Positions 52,477 through 64,000 of a DNA stretch of 64,000 nucleotides are shown here, in pieces. A program made the position numbers and the translations under genes. The stretch comes from Phytopseudomonas argentinensis. GTDB lineage: Bacteria > Pseudomonadota > Gammaproteobacteria > Pseudomonadales > Pseudomonadaceae. The notes below the pieces were generated by a model. It made no database searches and was not told where the DNA came from. It worked only from the letters and a program-made list of their open reading frames with translations. The stretch spans positions 1,672,060-1,736,059 of the forward strand of contig NZ_FORC01000001.1 of NCBI RefSeq assembly GCF_900113905.1, read 5' to 3'. Positions within the stretch are counted from its first letter, which is position 1. Each line of letters opens with the position of its first letter.

Positions 52477-54696
52477 GTGCCCGACGTCATCCTGCGACTC
52501 GCCCTGCCCTCGCCACTGCGCCGGCTGTTCGACTACCTCGCCCCGCCCGGCGTGTCGGCTCGTGACCTGCAGCCCGGCGCACGGCTGCGCGTCCCGTTCG
52601 GGCGGCGCGAGATGATCGGCGTGCTGATCGAGGTCAGCGACCACAGCGAGGTGCCGGCCGGCAAGCTCAAGCCGGCGCTGCAACTGCTTGATCTGCAAGC
52701 GCCGGTGCCGCCGGCGCTGATGCGCCTGTGCCAGTGGACCGCACAGTATTACCAGCACAGCCTGGGCGACACTCTGAGCTGGGCGCTACCGGTGCTGTTG
52801 CGCCAGGGCGAGCCGGCCGAAGCGCGCCAGGAGCGTTTCTGGCTGATCGCCAAGGACGCCCACCTGGACGACCCGCGCCTGGCCCGCGCGCCCCGCCAGC
52901 GTGAAGCATTGAAGACTATCGCCCAGCATCCCCATGGCGTCTCCCATCAGTTACTGAGCCAACTGCAGATCAACCGCGACAGCCTGCAACTGCTGCAGGA
53001 CAAGGGCCTGGTGCGTGTCGAGGTGCGCCGCCTGAGCAGCCCGGAGCGCCACGCCAACTGGCTGGCCCAGCCGGAACTGCCGCTCAACGCCGAGCAGCGC
53101 GCCGCGGCAGAGGCGGTGCGCGCCGGCTTTGACGACTTCAACGCCTTCCTGCTGGCCGGCGTGACCGGCAGCGGCAAGACCGAGGTGTACCTGCAGCTGA
53201 TCCGCGAAACGCTCGAGGCCGGCAAACAGGCCCTGGTACTGATTCCCGAGATCAACCTCGGCCCACAGACCCTGGCGCGCTTCGAACGCCGCTTCAACGC
53301 GCGCATCGCCCTGCTGCACTCGGCGGTCAACGACCGCGAGCGCCTGGACGCCTGGCTGGCGGCACGCGATGGCGAGGCCGACATCATCATCGGCACCCGC
53401 TCGGCGCTGTTCACGCCGATGAAGCGCCCCGGGCTGATCATCATCGACGAAGAACACGACGCCTCCTATAAGCAGCAGGAAGGCCTGCGCTACCACGCCC
53501 GCGACCTGGCCGTGGTGCGCGCCCATCAGGAAAACGTGCCGATCGTGCTGGGCTCCGCCACGCCCTCGCTGGAAAGTCTGCACAACGCCCACAGCGGCCG
53601 CTACGCGATGCTGCGCATGAACCAGCGCGCCGGCGGTGCCCAGCCGCCGCGCTTCCTGCGCCTGGATATCAAGAGCCGGCCGCTGGATGCCGGCATGTCG
53701 CCGCCGCTGCAGCAGGCCATTACCCAGACCCTGGCCGCCGGCCAGCAGGTGCTGGTGTTTCTCAACCGCCGCGGCTTCGCGCCAACGCTGCTGTGCCACG
53801 AATGCGGCTGGCTGTCCGAGTGCCCGCGCTGCGATGCGCGCATGACCGTTCACCAGCGCAGCCGTGAGCTGCGCTGCCACCATTGCGGTCACGCCGAGCG
53901 CCAGCCGAGCAACTGCCCGAGCTGCAACAACGTCGACCTGCGCCCGGTCGGCGCTGGCACCGAGCGAGCCGAAGAACGCCTGGAAATTCTCTTTCCCGAC
54001 GTGCCGGTGCTGCGTGTCGACCGCGACAGCACCTCGCGCAAGGAGGCGATGAATACGCTGTTCAACACCGTGCAGCGCGGCGAGCCGTGCATCTTGGTCG
54101 GCACCCAGATGCTCGCTAAAGGTCACCACTTCCCGCGTGTCACCCTGGTGGCGATCCTCGATGCCGACGGCGGCCTGTTCTCCGCCGACTTCCGCGCCAG
54201 CGAACGCATGGCCCAGCTGATCGTCCAGGTCGCCGGCCGCGCAGGGCGCGCCGAGGAGCCGGGCAAGGTGATCATCCAGAGCCACCTGGCCGACCACCCA
54301 TTGCTGGTGCAGCTTACCGAGCAGGGCTACTTCGCCTTTGCCGACCAGGCCTTGAGCGAACGCCGCGCGGCCGGCCTGCCGCCGTTCTGCCACCTGGCCC
54401 TGCTGCGCGCCGAGGCGCACAAACCCGGCCAGGCCGAAGGCTTCCTCGACGAAGCCTGCAGCGAAGCCGAGCTGCTGCTGAACGAACTGGCACTGAGCGG
54501 CATCGAACTGCTGGGCCCGGTGCCTGCGCCCATGGAGCGGCGTGCCGGGCGCTACCGTGCGCAGTTGCTGCTGCAGGGCAACGCCCGGGCGCCACTGCAC
54601 AAGCTGCTGGCGCACTGGCTGCTGGTACTGGAAAGCCTGCCCAGCGGCCGTGCGGTGCGCTGGTCGCTGGATGTAGACCCGATCGACCTGTTCTGA
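52477..54696 (+). CDS. priA: primosomal protein N' (PriA helicase)
   Basis: A 739-residue superfamily 2 helicase that restarts collapsed replication forks. The N-terminal 3'-DNA-binding domain (PDVILRLALPSPLRRLFDYL) precedes the helicase core: Walker A GVTGSGKT at residues 228-235, DEEHD, and LGSATPSLES. An eight-cysteine zinc region (CHECGWLSECPRC and CHHCGHAERQPSNCPSCN) is inserted in the helicase core. The GTG at 52477, with GGAG 7 bp upstream, gives the 739 residues expected for Pseudomonas; longer ATG frames lie in the rpmE promoter region. Confidence 0.97.
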   Translation: MPDVILRLALPSPLRRLFDYLAPPGVSARDLQPGARLRVPFGRREMIGVLIEVSDHSEVPAGKLKPALQLLDLQAPVPPALMRLCQWTAQYYQHSLGDTLSWALPVLLRQGEPAEARQERFWLIAKDAHLDDPRLARAPRQREALKTIAQHPHGVSHQLLSQLQINRDSLQLLQDKGLVRVEVRRLSSPERHANWLAQPELPLNAEQRAAAEAVRAGFDDFNAFLLAGVTGSGKTEVYLQLIRETLEAGKQALVLIPEINLGPQTLARFERRFNARIALLHSAVNDRERLDAWLAARDGEADIIIGTRSALFTPMKRPGLIIIDEEHDASYKQQEGLRYHARDLAVVRAHQENVPIVLGSATPSLESLHNAHSGRYAMLRMNQRAGGAQPPRFLRLDIKSRPLDAGMSPPLQQAITQTLAAGQQVLVFLNRRGFAPTLLCHECGWLSECPRCDARMTVHQRSRELRCHHCGHAERQPSNCPSCNNVDLRPVGAGTERAEERLEILFPDVPVLRVDRDSTSRKEAMNTLFNTVQRGEPCILVGTQMLAKGHHFPRVTLVAILDADGGLFSADFRASERMAQLIVQVAGRAGRAEEPGKVIIQSHLADHPLLVQLTEQGYFAFADQALSERRAAGLPPFCHLALLRAEAHKPGQAEGFLDEACSEAELLLNELALSGIELLGPVPAPMERRAGRYRAQLLLQGNARAPLHKLLAHWLLVLESLPSGRAVRWSLDVDPIDLF

Positions 54697-54770
54697 GCAC
54701 GCCTCGCTCGCATCCGGCGACAACTAGGCCGCGCTTTATCCAAGCCGCCGGTGGCTTGCCGCCGGCCGCT

Positions 54771-54781
54771 GCTTTTATAAT
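54771..54781 (+). promoter_or_regulatory. putative -10 of argS
   Basis: TATAAT at 54776-54781, preceded by GCTTT, is a perfect -10 located 61 bp upstream of the argS ATG. The nearest -35 candidates (CTTGCC or TTGCCG at 54755-54761) give a 14-15 bp spacer and are weak. A small hairpin (CAAGCC/GGCTTG, 54741-54758) lies directly upstream and might end priA transcripts. Confidence 0.45.
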
Positions 54782-54841
54782 GCGCAGTTTTCCACCTACG
54801 CTTTCGAGCGGCGCCGCACCTCGCGGCCGAACGAGCAGACC

Positions 54842-56581
54842 ATGAAAGACAGTATTCGCCACCTGATCCAGCAAGCCCTGACCCGCCTGACCGCCGAAGG
54901 CGTGCTGCCCGACGGCCTGAGCCCGACGATTCAGGTGGAGAACACCCGGGACAAGACCCACGGTGACTTCGCCAGCAACATCGCCATGATGCTGGCCAAG
55001 CCGGCCGGCATGAAACCGCGCGACCTGGCCCAGAAGCTCATCGACGCGCTGCCTGCCGATGCGCAAATCAGCAAGGTCGAAATCGCCGGCCCGGGCTTCC
55101 TGAATTTCTTCCAGAACAGCGACGCCCTGGCTGAGCGTTTGGAAGCGGCCCTGGCCGATGAACACCTGGGCGTGCGCAAGAGCGGCCCGGCGCAGCGCGT
55201 GGTCGTCGACCTGTCGTCGCCAAACCTGGCCAAGGAAATGCACGTCGGCCACCTGCGCTCGACGATCATTGGCGACGCCGTGGCGCGGGTGCTGGAATTT
55301 CTCGGCGACGAGGTGATCCGCCAGAACCACGTGGGCGACTGGGGTACCCAGTTCGGCATGCTGCTGGCCTTCATGGAAGAGAACCCGGCGGCGGCGGAAA
55401 GCGAGCTGGCCGACCTGGAAGGCTTCTACCGCGCCGCCAAGAAACGCTTCGACGAGTCGCCGGAGTTCGCCGAGCGCGCCCGTGCCCTGGTCGTCGAACT
55501 GCAGGCCGGCGAGCCTGAGTGCATGCGCCTTTGGAACCGCTTCAACGCCATCTCCCTGAGCCACTGCCAGAAGGCCTACGACCGCTTGGGCGTCAAGCTC
55601 ACCCCGGCCGACGTCAAGGGCGAAAGTGCCTACAACGCCGACCTGGCCAATGTGGTTGCCGACCTACGCAGCAAAGGCCTGCTCACCGAGGACAACGGCG
55701 CCCAGTGCGTATTCCTCGACGAATACAAGAACGCCGAGGGCAACCCGCTGCCGGTGATCGTGCAGAAGGCCGGCGGCGGCTACCTGTACTCGACCACCGA
55801 CCTGGCGGCCATGCGCTACCGCAGCCAGGTGCTCAAGGCCGACCGCGCGCTGTACTTCGTCGACCAGCGCCAGGCCCTGCACTTCCAGATGGCTTTCGAA
55901 GTCGCCCGCCGTGCCGGTTTCGTGCATGCGGGCATGGACCTGGAGCACATGGGCTTCGGCACCATGAACGGCGCCGACGGTCGCCCCTTCAAGACTCGCG
56001 ACGGCGGCACCGTGAAACTGATCGACCTGCTCGACGAAGCCGAGTCGCGCGCCTACGAGCTGGTCAAGGCCAAGAACCCCGAGCTGGATGACGCCGAGCT
56101 GCGCCAAATCGCCCGCGCCGTGGGCATCGGCGCGGTTAAGTACGCCGACCTGTCCAAGCACCGCACCAGCGACTACAGCTTCAACTTCGAACTGATGCTG
56201 AGTTTCGAAGGCAACACCGCGCCCTACCTGCTGTACGCCTACACCCGTACCGCGAGCATCTTCCGCAAGCTGGGCAAGGGCATCGAGGACATCGGCGGGC
56301 ATATCGAACTTCACGCCCCTCAGGAAATCGAACTGGCCGGCAAGCTGGCGCAGTTCGGTGAAGTGCTGGGCAGCGTCGCCGACAAGGGCACGCCGCACCT
56401 GCTGTGCGCCTACCTCTACGACGTCGCCGGGCTGTTCTCCAGCTTCTACGAGCATTGCCCGGTACTCAGCGCCGAAGACGAAGGCACGCGCCAGAGCCGC
56501 CTGCGTCTTGCCGCACTGACCCGCCGTACCCTCAAGCAAGGCCTGCAACTGCTGGGCCTGGAAACCCTGGAGCGCATGTAA
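54842..56581 (+). CDS. argS: arginyl-tRNA synthetase
   Basis: A 579-residue class I synthetase that charges tRNA-Arg. The N-terminal additional domain ([17 protein letters not shown]) recognises the tRNA D loop; the HIGH motif appears as HVGH in [21 protein letters not shown]. The helical anticodon-binding domain ends with the characteristic [22 protein letters not shown]. The canonical KMSKS loop is replaced as in many ArgRS enzymes ([15 protein letters not shown]). The stop is immediately followed by the SPOR gene start. Confidence 0.98.
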   Translation: MKDSIRHLIQQALTRLTAEGVLPDGLSPTIQVENTRDKTHGDFASNIAMMLAKPAGMKPRDLAQKLIDALPADAQISKVEIAGPGFLNFFQNSDALAERLEAALADEHLGVRKSGPAQRVVVDLSSPNLAKEMHVGHLRSTIIGDAVARVLEFLGDEVIRQNHVGDWGTQFGMLLAFMEENPAAAESELADLEGFYRAAKKRFDESPEFAERARALVVELQAGEPECMRLWNRFNAISLSHCQKAYDRLGVKLTPADVKGESAYNADLANVVADLRSKGLLTEDNGAQCVFLDEYKNAEGNPLPVIVQKAGGGYLYSTTDLAAMRYRSQVLKADRALYFVDQRQALHFQMAFEVARRAGFVHAGMDLEHMGFGTMNGADGRPFKTRDGGTVKLIDLLDEAESRAYELVKAKNPELDDAELRQIARAVGIGAVKYADLSKHRTSDYSFNFELMLSFEGNTAPYLLYAYTRTASIFRKLGKGIEDIGGHIELHAPQEIELAGKLAQFGEVLGSVADKGTPHLLCAYLYDVAGLFSSFYEHCPVLSAEDEGTRQSRLRLAALTRRTLKQGLQLLGLETLERM

Positions 56582-57283
56582 GTGGCAGCCCGCAAGAAGC
56601 CAGCACCCAAGCGCGGCGCCAGCCGCTACAAGGCCCCGAGCAAACGCCCGGTACCGGGCTGGATCTGGCTCGCCTGCGGCCTGGCCGTGGGCGTGTTCGT
56701 CACCCTGCTGCTCAACCTCAAGCCGGGCGACGAGGCGGTCAAGCGCGACAAGCCGCAACCCGAGCGCGCCAGCAGCACGCCCAAGGCAACGCCGTCGGCA
56801 ACCAGCCAGGAGCCGGGCAAGCCCAAGTACGACTTCTACACCCTGCTGCCGGAATCGGAAGTCATAGTGCCGCCGGATGCCGTGCCGCCGCCCACTACGC
56901 CGGCCCCCGAGCAGAAGCCGGTGACGCCCGAGGAAGCCGCCAAGATCGACGCCGCCCGTGCGCAGGCCGCGCTGAACGGCGAAACCCCGCCGCCCGCACC
57001 GCCAGTGACCGCGCCAGCGCCGGCCGTACAGCCACCGCTGACCACGCAATTCTTCCTGCAGGCTGGCTCGTTCCGTCGCAAGGATGACGCCGAAAGCGTT
57101 CGCGCGCAGATCACCCTGCTCGGCCAGAACGTACGCGTGGAATCCGGCACGGTGCGCGACGAGACCTGGCACCGCGTCTTGGTCGGCCCGTTCGCCAACC
57201 GCGACCAGCTCGCGCAATCGCAAAAAGCCCTGGCCGCCAACGGTTTCAGCAACCTGCTGCTGCAACAGCGCCAGAGCCGCTGA
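56582..57283 (+). CDS. SPOR domain protein (FtsN-like) following argS
   Basis: A 233-residue bitopic protein: a basic cytoplasmic N-terminus (ARKKPAPKRGASRYKAPSKR), one membrane segment (PGWIWLACGLAVGVFVTLLL), a Pro/Ala-rich periplasmic linker and a C-terminal SPOR domain (FFLQAGSFRRKDDAESVRAQ, about residues 157-233) that binds septal peptidoglycan. The start is GTG at 56582, touching the argS stop (TAAGTG). Position after argS is conserved in Pseudomonas. It may be the FtsN equivalent or a second cell-division SPOR protein beside DamX; which is not decidable here. Confidence 0.92.
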   Translation: MAARKKPAPKRGASRYKAPSKRPVPGWIWLACGLAVGVFVTLLLNLKPGDEAVKRDKPQPERASSTPKATPSATSQEPGKPKYDFYTLLPESEVIVPPDAVPPPTTPAPEQKPVTPEEAAKIDAARAQAALNGETPPPAPPVTAPAPAVQPPLTTQFFLQAGSFRRKDDAESVRAQITLLGQNVRVESGTVRDETWHRVLVGPFANRDQLAQSQKALAANGFSNLLLQQRQSR

Positions 57284-57432
57284 CCGCTGCCCTGGCTCGA
57301 CAGGAAAAGGCTTGCCGCGCCACGCGGCCCATCACAGCCGAGCCCTTGGCAACCTATCGCCGGTGAGACGCCGGCCCTGCCGGGCCACGGTCCGAGCGCT
57401 CGACTGTAGCCGGCGCTCGACAGTAGCTGCCT

Positions 57433-59751
<2,319 letters not shown>

Positions 59752-59947
59752 GGCGGTAACCGTTTTTGATCAGGAATTTCACGGGGCGCGGAATATAGCA
59801 CAAATTTTAACCAAACCCGACTGCCATGCCAGGTTATACCGGGCATCCGATAACAGGCCCCCGGCTTCGGCTGCCACCCGCTAAAAAACCTCGGTTCGGT
59901 GTACTCTAGGGCTTACAAAGAGACCAGCCCGCCGTCAGGAGCTTTGC

Positions 59948-61801
59948 GTGCCGCGCCTAGCCACATTCGTGTCGCAGCTTCTGATGCTGGCGACCTTGAG
60001 CCTCTCGGCCCACGCCGACACCATCAGCCTGACCTCGCGCAGCAGTGGCCAGAGCCTCAATGAACACCTGGAGTTGCTCGAGGATCCGGGCGCCCGGCTA
60101 GGCATCGAAGACATGGCCGACCCGGCGGTGCAGCAGCGCTTTACACCCGCTGACGGCAAGGCCAGCGTGGGGCAGAGCGCCAACCCCTGGTGGATAAAGG
60201 TAATCCTACGCAAGGAACACGCTGCGCCGAGCCTATGGTGGCTGGAAATCGCTTCGGTCACCCTGCTCGACCTGCAGCTGTACCTACCCGATGGCAAGGG
60301 CGGCTGGCAGAAACGCCAGTCTGGCGAGGTGGTCAGTTTCGCCGAAGGCCGTGACCATCCCCATCGACGGATGCTGCTGCGCCTGCCTGAGCTCGGCGAG
60401 CAACCACTTACCTTCTACCTGCGCAGCTATGACCCGGCCGGCAACTCCTTTCCGCTGAAGGTATGGCAGCTGGCTGACCTGAAAACCCAGGTGGCGACCG
60501 AAAACCTATGGCTTGGCCTGATCTACGGGGTGATCACCGCACTGCTGCTGTACAACCTGTTTCTGTTCCTGGCGCTGCGCGACAGCGCCTACTTCTGGTA
60601 TGTGGTCACCACCACTGGCGCACTGCTGATGATTCTCGGCATGACCGGTCACGGCTTCCAGTACCTGTGGCCCGACTCGGCGGTGCCCTTCTGGCTGGAC
60701 CGTATCAGCGTGCCGGCGCTGTGGGGATTCGGCGCCTGCCGCTTCACGCAGAAGCTGCTGCAAACGCGCCGTTACACGCCATGGGCCCACCACCTGCTAA
60801 CCCTGAGCTGCGCGTTCTATCTGCTGGCGGTACTCGCCGATGCGTTCGGCCTGCGCGCCGTTGGTGCCTGGATCTTCGTGCTGCTGGCTATCACCACAAT
60901 TCCCACCGCATTGTGGGCTTCCCTGAAGCGCTGGCGCCAAGGCTATTTTCCGGCATGCCTGTACTTCTGTGGATACGGCATGATCCTGGCAAGCGTCAAC
61001 CTGCTGCTGCTGCGCGCCACGGGCGTCATTCAGCCGGCATCCTGGAACAGCTATGTGTTTCCGGTCGCCGTGGCGCTGGAATCGATCCTGTTCTCGTTCG
61101 CCCTCGCCTACCGCATCCAGCTGCTGAAGAACCAGCGAGCCGAAGCGCTGCAGCGCGCCGACGAGGAAAAAGGCGCCCGCCTGGCCCAGGTGCAAGCCAG
61201 TGCCGATGAACTGCAGCTGGCCGTGGATCGACGAACCGCCGAGTTGAAACATGCCAACCTGCAGCTCTTCCAGCAGAAACAGGAACTGCGCCATGCCGCC
61301 TTTCATGACGCCCTGACCGACCTGCCCAACCGCCGCCACCTGGTGGAACAGTGCGAAAGCGCCTTGCGCGGCGCGCGGCAAGGCGATGAAAACCTGGCAC
61401 TGCTGCTGATCGACCTGGATCACTTCAAGCCGATCAATGACCAGCATGGCCACGACGCCGGTGACCTGCTGCTGCAGCACATCGGCAAGCGGCTGCGCGA
61501 GCACGTACGCGGCAGCGATACCGTGGCACGCCTCGGTGGGGATGAATTCGCGGTACTGATTGGCGGGGCCGATGCCCGGCACTACGCCGGGGATGTCGCC
61601 GAGCGCCTGCTCGCCGAGCTGGCCCGGCCGGTGGACTACGCCGGCCACGCCCTGAACGTCAGCATCAGCATTGGCGCGGCATTCTACCCCCAGCACGCCG
61701 AGCAGTTCGCCGGCCTCTACAAGGCCGCCGACCAGGCGCTCTATCAGGCCAAGGCAGCCGGCCGCTCGGGCTACGCGGTGTTCCAGCCCGCGGCAGGCTG
61801 A
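59948..61801 (+). CDS. nicD: 7TM diguanylate cyclase with DISM sensor (NicD-like)
   Basis: A 617-residue membrane diguanylate cyclase. After a signal peptide (to about residue 24) comes a periplasmic 7TMR-DISMED2 sensor (about 30-180), the seven-helix 7TMR-DISM domain (about 190-390), a coiled coil and a C-terminal GGDEF domain. The active site is RLGGDEF; the inhibitory I-site RGSD lies five residues before it, so product feedback is likely intact. The start is GTG at 59948 with GGAG upstream. The name follows from its place between ygiQ and dnaB, as for P. aeruginosa NicD, a glutamate-responsive dispersal cyclase; ligand specificity is inference. Confidence 0.85.
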   Translation: MPRLATFVSQLLMLATLSLSAHADTISLTSRSSGQSLNEHLELLEDPGARLGIEDMADPAVQQRFTPADGKASVGQSANPWWIKVILRKEHAAPSLWWLEIASVTLLDLQLYLPDGKGGWQKRQSGEVVSFAEGRDHPHRRMLLRLPELGEQPLTFYLRSYDPAGNSFPLKVWQLADLKTQVATENLWLGLIYGVITALLLYNLFLFLALRDSAYFWYVVTTTGALLMILGMTGHGFQYLWPDSAVPFWLDRISVPALWGFGACRFTQKLLQTRRYTPWAHHLLTLSCAFYLLAVLADAFGLRAVGAWIFVLLAITTIPTALWASLKRWRQGYFPACLYFCGYGMILASVNLLLLRATGVIQPASWNSYVFPVAVALESILFSFALAYRIQLLKNQRAEALQRADEEKGARLAQVQASADELQLAVDRRTAELKHANLQLFQQKQELRHAAFHDALTDLPNRRHLVEQCESALRGARQGDENLALLLIDLDHFKPINDQHGHDAGDLLLQHIGKRLREHVRGSDTVARLGGDEFAVLIGGADARHYAGDVAERLLAELARPVDYAGHALNVSISIGAAFYPQHAEQFAGLYKAADQALYQAKAAGRSGYAVFQPAAG

Positions 61802-61805
61802 GGCG

Positions 61806-63200
61806 TCACTCGTCGTCGAACTGGTAGCTGCCGGGTGCCAGGTTCTCGAAGCGCGAGTACTTGCCGAGGAAGGCCAGGCGAGCAGTACCCAGGGGGCCGT
61901 TACGCTGCTTGCCGATGATGATCTCGGCGACGCCCTTGTACTCGGTTTCCGGGTGGTAGACCTCGTCGCGGTAGACGAACAGGATGATGTCGGCGTCCTG
62001 CTCAATCGCGCCGGATTCACGCAGGTCGGAGTTGATGGGGCGCTTGTTGGGCCGCTGCTCCAGGCCGCGGTTGAGCTGGGAGAGGGCGATCACCGGGCAG
62101 TTGAATTCCTTGGCCAGCGCCTTGAGCGAGCGCGAGATTTCGGAAATCTCGTTGACCCGGCTGTCGCCACTGGAACCGGGGATCTGCATCAGCTGCAGGT
62201 AGTCGACCATGATCAGGCCGATCTCGCCGTGCTCACGAGCCAGGCGCCGGGTGCGCGCACGCATCTCCGACGGTGAAATGCCGGCGGTATCATCGATGAA
62301 CAGCTTGCGGTCATTGAGCAGGTTGACCGCCGAGGTCAGTCGCGGCCAGTCGTCATCATCCAGGCGGCCAGCCCGCACCTTGGTCTGATCAATGCGGCCG
62401 AGGGAGGCCAGCATACGAATCACGATGGATTCCGAAGGCATCTCCAGGGAATACACCAGGATCGACTTGTCGCTGCGCATCAGCGCGTTTTCCACCAGGT
62501 TCATGGCAAAGGTGGTCTTACCCATCGACGGACGACCGGCCACGATGATCATGTCGGCCGGCTGCAGGCCACTGGTCAGGTTGTCCAGATCGGTAAAGCC
62601 GGTGGACAGACCGGTGATCGCATCGCCGTTGTTGAACAGCTCGTCGATGCGGTCAATGGCCCTGACCAGGATATCGTTGATGCCTACCGGGCCGCCGGTC
62701 TTCGGCCGCGCCTCGGCGATCTGGAAGATCAGCCGCTCGGCTTCGTCGAGAATTTCCTCACCGGTCCGGCCTTCCGGCGCATAGGCGCTATCGGCGATCT
62801 CGTTGCTGATGCCGATCAGTTTGCGCAGGGTGGCGCGCTCGCGAATGATCCCGGCATAGGCCTTGATGTTGGCCACCGACGGCGTGTTCTTGGCGAGTTC
62901 GCCCAGGTACGCCAGGCCGCCGACCTGGGACAGTTGGCCTTCCTTGTCCAGCTGTTCGGACAGGGTGACCACGTCGAACGGCTGGTTGCGCTCGGCGAGC
63001 TTGAAGATTGCGCGGAACACCAGGCGATGGTCATGGCGATAGAAGTCGCCGTCGGACACCTGGTCGAGCACGCGCTCCCAGGCGTTGTTGTCGAGCATCA
63101 GGCCACCGAGTACCGCTTGCTCGGCCTCGATCGAGTGCGGCGGCACCTTCAGGGCAGAGGTTTGCAGGTCGTACTGTTCGGGAATGCTGATGTCGTTCAT
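61806..63200 (-). CDS. dnaB: replicative DNA helicase DnaB
   Basis: A 464-residue hexameric 5'-3' helicase of the replication fork. The N-terminal helical collar domain (PPHSIEAEQAVLGGLMLDNNA) binds primase; the RecA-like domain has Walker A GRPSMGKTTFAMN, SLEMPSESIVIRMLAS and the Walker B LIMVDYLQLM. The arginine finger region GNLREEGA equivalent is SDLRESGAIEQDADIILFV. No intein is present. The ATG at 63200 (MNDISIPEQYDLQ) is chosen over 63242, which lies in the rplI terminator. It is convergent with the cyclase with 4 bp between stops. Confidence 0.98.
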   Translation of the reverse strand: MNDISIPEQYDLQTSALKVPPHSIEAEQAVLGGLMLDNNAWERVLDQVSDGDFYRHDHRLVFRAIFKLAERNQPFDVVTLSEQLDKEGQLSQVGGLAYLGELAKNTPSVANIKAYAGIIRERATLRKLIGISNEIADSAYAPEGRTGEEILDEAERLIFQIAEARPKTGGPVGINDILVRAIDRIDELFNNGDAITGLSTGFTDLDNLTSGLQPADMIIVAGRPSMGKTTFAMNLVENALMRSDKSILVYSLEMPSESIVIRMLASLGRIDQTKVRAGRLDDDDWPRLTSAVNLLNDRKLFIDDTAGISPSEMRARTRRLAREHGEIGLIMVDYLQLMQIPGSSGDSRVNEISEISRSLKALAKEFNCPVIALSQLNRGLEQRPNKRPINSDLRESGAIEQDADIILFVYRDEVYHPETEYKGVAEIIIGKQRNGPLGTARLAFLGKYSRFENLAPGSYQFDDE

Positions 63201-63229
63201 GGGCGCCTGGAAAGAATGCTTGCGGTGAA

Positions 63230-63268
63230 AAACAAAAGGCACGGCATCGCTTTCGCAATGCCGTGCCC
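63230..63268 (-). terminator. intrinsic terminator downstream of rplI
   Basis: GGCACGGCAT and ATGCCGTGCC (63239-63248 and 63259-63268), extended by TGCG/CGCA-type pairing inside, form a long stem. On the minus strand it is followed by TTTTGTTTTT. It ends the ribosomal-protein transcript before dnaB. Confidence 0.92.
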
Positions 63269-63321
63269 GATGTTAGCGGGAAGGCACCTGAGTGCAAGCC
63301 CGCTAAGCAGTTCGCTGAGAG

Positions 63322-63768
63322 TTAGGCAGCGACTACGACAACCTTGACGGTTGCTTCGACATCGCTGTGCAGGTGCACGGCTACGTCGTATTCGCCAACC
63401 TGGCGAATGGTACCGTTCGGCAGACGAACTTCAGCCTTGGCCACTTCAACGCCGGAGGCGGTCAGGGCGTCAGCGATGTCGTGAGTACCGATGGAACCGA
63501 ACAGCTTGCCTTCATCGCCCGCGGTAGCGGTGATGGTGACTTCCAGCTCGGCCAGCTGAGCAGCGCGGGATTCAGCCGAAGCTTTCTTCTCGGCAGCAGC
63601 TTTTTCCAGGTCGGCGCGACGTGCTTCGAAAGCAGCGACGTTAGCTTCGGTGGCAGCGGTGGCCTTGCCTTGCGGCAGCAGGAAGTTACGGCCGTAACCG
63701 GCTTTAACGTTCACTTTATCGCCCAGGTTGCCCAGGTTGGCGATTTTTTCCAGCAGGATGACTTCCAT
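63322..63768 (-). CDS. rplI: 50S ribosomal protein L9
   Basis: A 148-residue L9, which binds 23S rRNA domain V and helps maintain the reading frame. The N-terminal RNA-binding domain [30 protein letters not shown] is followed by the long connecting helix (about 40-75) and the C-terminal domain with [14 protein letters not shown]. The ATG at 63768 has GAGGTAA upstream. It is preceded by a DUF2232 gene on the same strand, as in the Pseudomonas rpsF-rpsR-DUF2232-rplI-dnaB cluster. Confidence 0.98.
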   Translation of the reverse strand: MEVILLEKIANLGNLGDKVNVKAGYGRNFLLPQGKATAATEANVAAFEARRADLEKAAAEKKASAESRAAQLAELEVTITATAGDEGKLFGSIGTHDIADALTASGVEVAKAEVRLPNGTIRQVGEYDVAVHLHSDVEATVKVVVVAA

Positions 63769-63789
63769 TTGGGTGTTACCTCTTAACTT

Positions 63790-64000
63790 TTAACCTTCAC
63801 CGTTGGCGGGGCCCGAATCGGGCTTGTCCGTCAAACGACCACGAAAATCAAACAGACTGTCGACGATGGCTAACACCACCAGCAAGGGAAAGGTCAGCTG
63901 CATGAACAGCAGCAGCGTGATGTACATACCGACCAGCCAGAACTTCGACAGTCGGCCCTTGGCCACCAGCCCATGCAACAGGGCGATGCCCGCGAACGCC
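63790..64000 (-). CDS. DUF2232 membrane protein (partial, 5' end off window)
   Basis: The last 69 residues of a membrane protein; the frame is open to the window edge, so the apparent start at 63978 (TTG) is internal. Visible are two hydrophobic segments (a partial AFAGIALLHGLVA and WLVGMYITLLLFMQLTFPLLVVLAIVD) and a polar tail DFRGRLTDKPDSGPANGEG. This matches the DUF2232/YybS-like protein encoded between rpsR and rplI in Pseudomonas. Its role is unknown. The stop is 21 bp upstream of the rplI start. Confidence 0.85.
   Translation of the reverse strand, partial: AFAGIALLHGLVAKGRLSKFWLVGMYITLLLFMQLTFPLLVVLAIVDSLFDFRGRLTDKPDSGPANGEG

Overview
The window is a 64 kb stretch of GC-rich chromosome from a gammaproteobacterium, almost certainly a Pseudomonas (sensu lato). 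The evidence is gene order and protein similarity: zapA-6S RNA-ygfA, ubiD-rho-trxA-ppx, the complete pilMNOPQ-aroK-aroB-damX-gltBD-hemE run with divergent ponA, maeB-rpmE-priA-argS, and dnaB-rplI. Several alternative starts (GTG for pilM, aroK, priA, the SPOR protein and the GGDEF protein; TTG for the nhaP2-type antiporter) give protein lengths expected for Pseudomonas orthologues. I see no tRNA, rRNA, CRISPR array, prophage or insertion sequence. One REP-type palindrome lies at 26565-26630.

Layout. 1-10.3 kb: a cell-division and one-carbon block (ygfB fragment, a small coiled-coil protein, zapA, 6S RNA, ygfA), an EVE-domain protein, a FliL-like secreted protein, a quinone oxidoreductase, a ferredoxin-type reductase coupled to ubiD, rho, trxA and ppx. 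10.3-14.2 kb: a likely accessory cassette holding a DUF2218 protein, a FepA-like catecholate siderophore receptor and a divergent AraC regulator, with direct repeats between the last two that look like the regulator's operator. 14.3-21.5 kb: ion and osmotic stress genes (K+/H+ antiporter, MscK channel) followed by SelO and a GFA-family protein. 21.6-28.7 kb: a chromosomal ccdAB toxin-antitoxin pair, an OsmC-YcaO fusion, a BCCT transporter, a membrane-anchored hydrolase and thioredoxin 2. 28.9-49.7 kb: orphan ParA, hemE, gltBD, damX, aroBK and the type IV pilus alignment complex (pilMNOPQ), with ponA divergent and maeB convergent to it. 49.8-57.3 kb: a lipoprotein protease, a secreted nuclease, rpmE, priA, argS and a SPOR protein. 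57.4-64 kb: YgiQ, a 7TM diguanylate cyclase (NicD-like), dnaB, rplI and the end of a DUF2232 membrane protein.

Taken together, most genes are housekeeping: translation, replication restart, transcription termination, haem, glutamate and aromatic biosynthesis, peptidoglycan synthesis and pilus assembly. Compared from memory with P. aeruginosa PAO1, three syntenic blocks appear to be joined here. The junctions fall after ppx (no ppk), after the SPOR gene (no hslVU), and alr is absent between the cyclase and dnaB.

The least ordinary features are these: the OsmC-YcaO fusion next to ccdAB; the receptor/AraC intergenic repeats; a perfect 11-bp direct repeat two helical turns apart upstream of the BCCT transporter; an intrinsic-terminator-like hairpin inside the signal-peptide codons of the secreted nuclease; long hairpins between gltB and gltD and between nhaP2 and mscK; and an AT-rich stretch in the pore-encoding part of pilQ. 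I did not find a clearly new multi-gene system. All calls come from reading the sequence and remembered family knowledge, with no database search.
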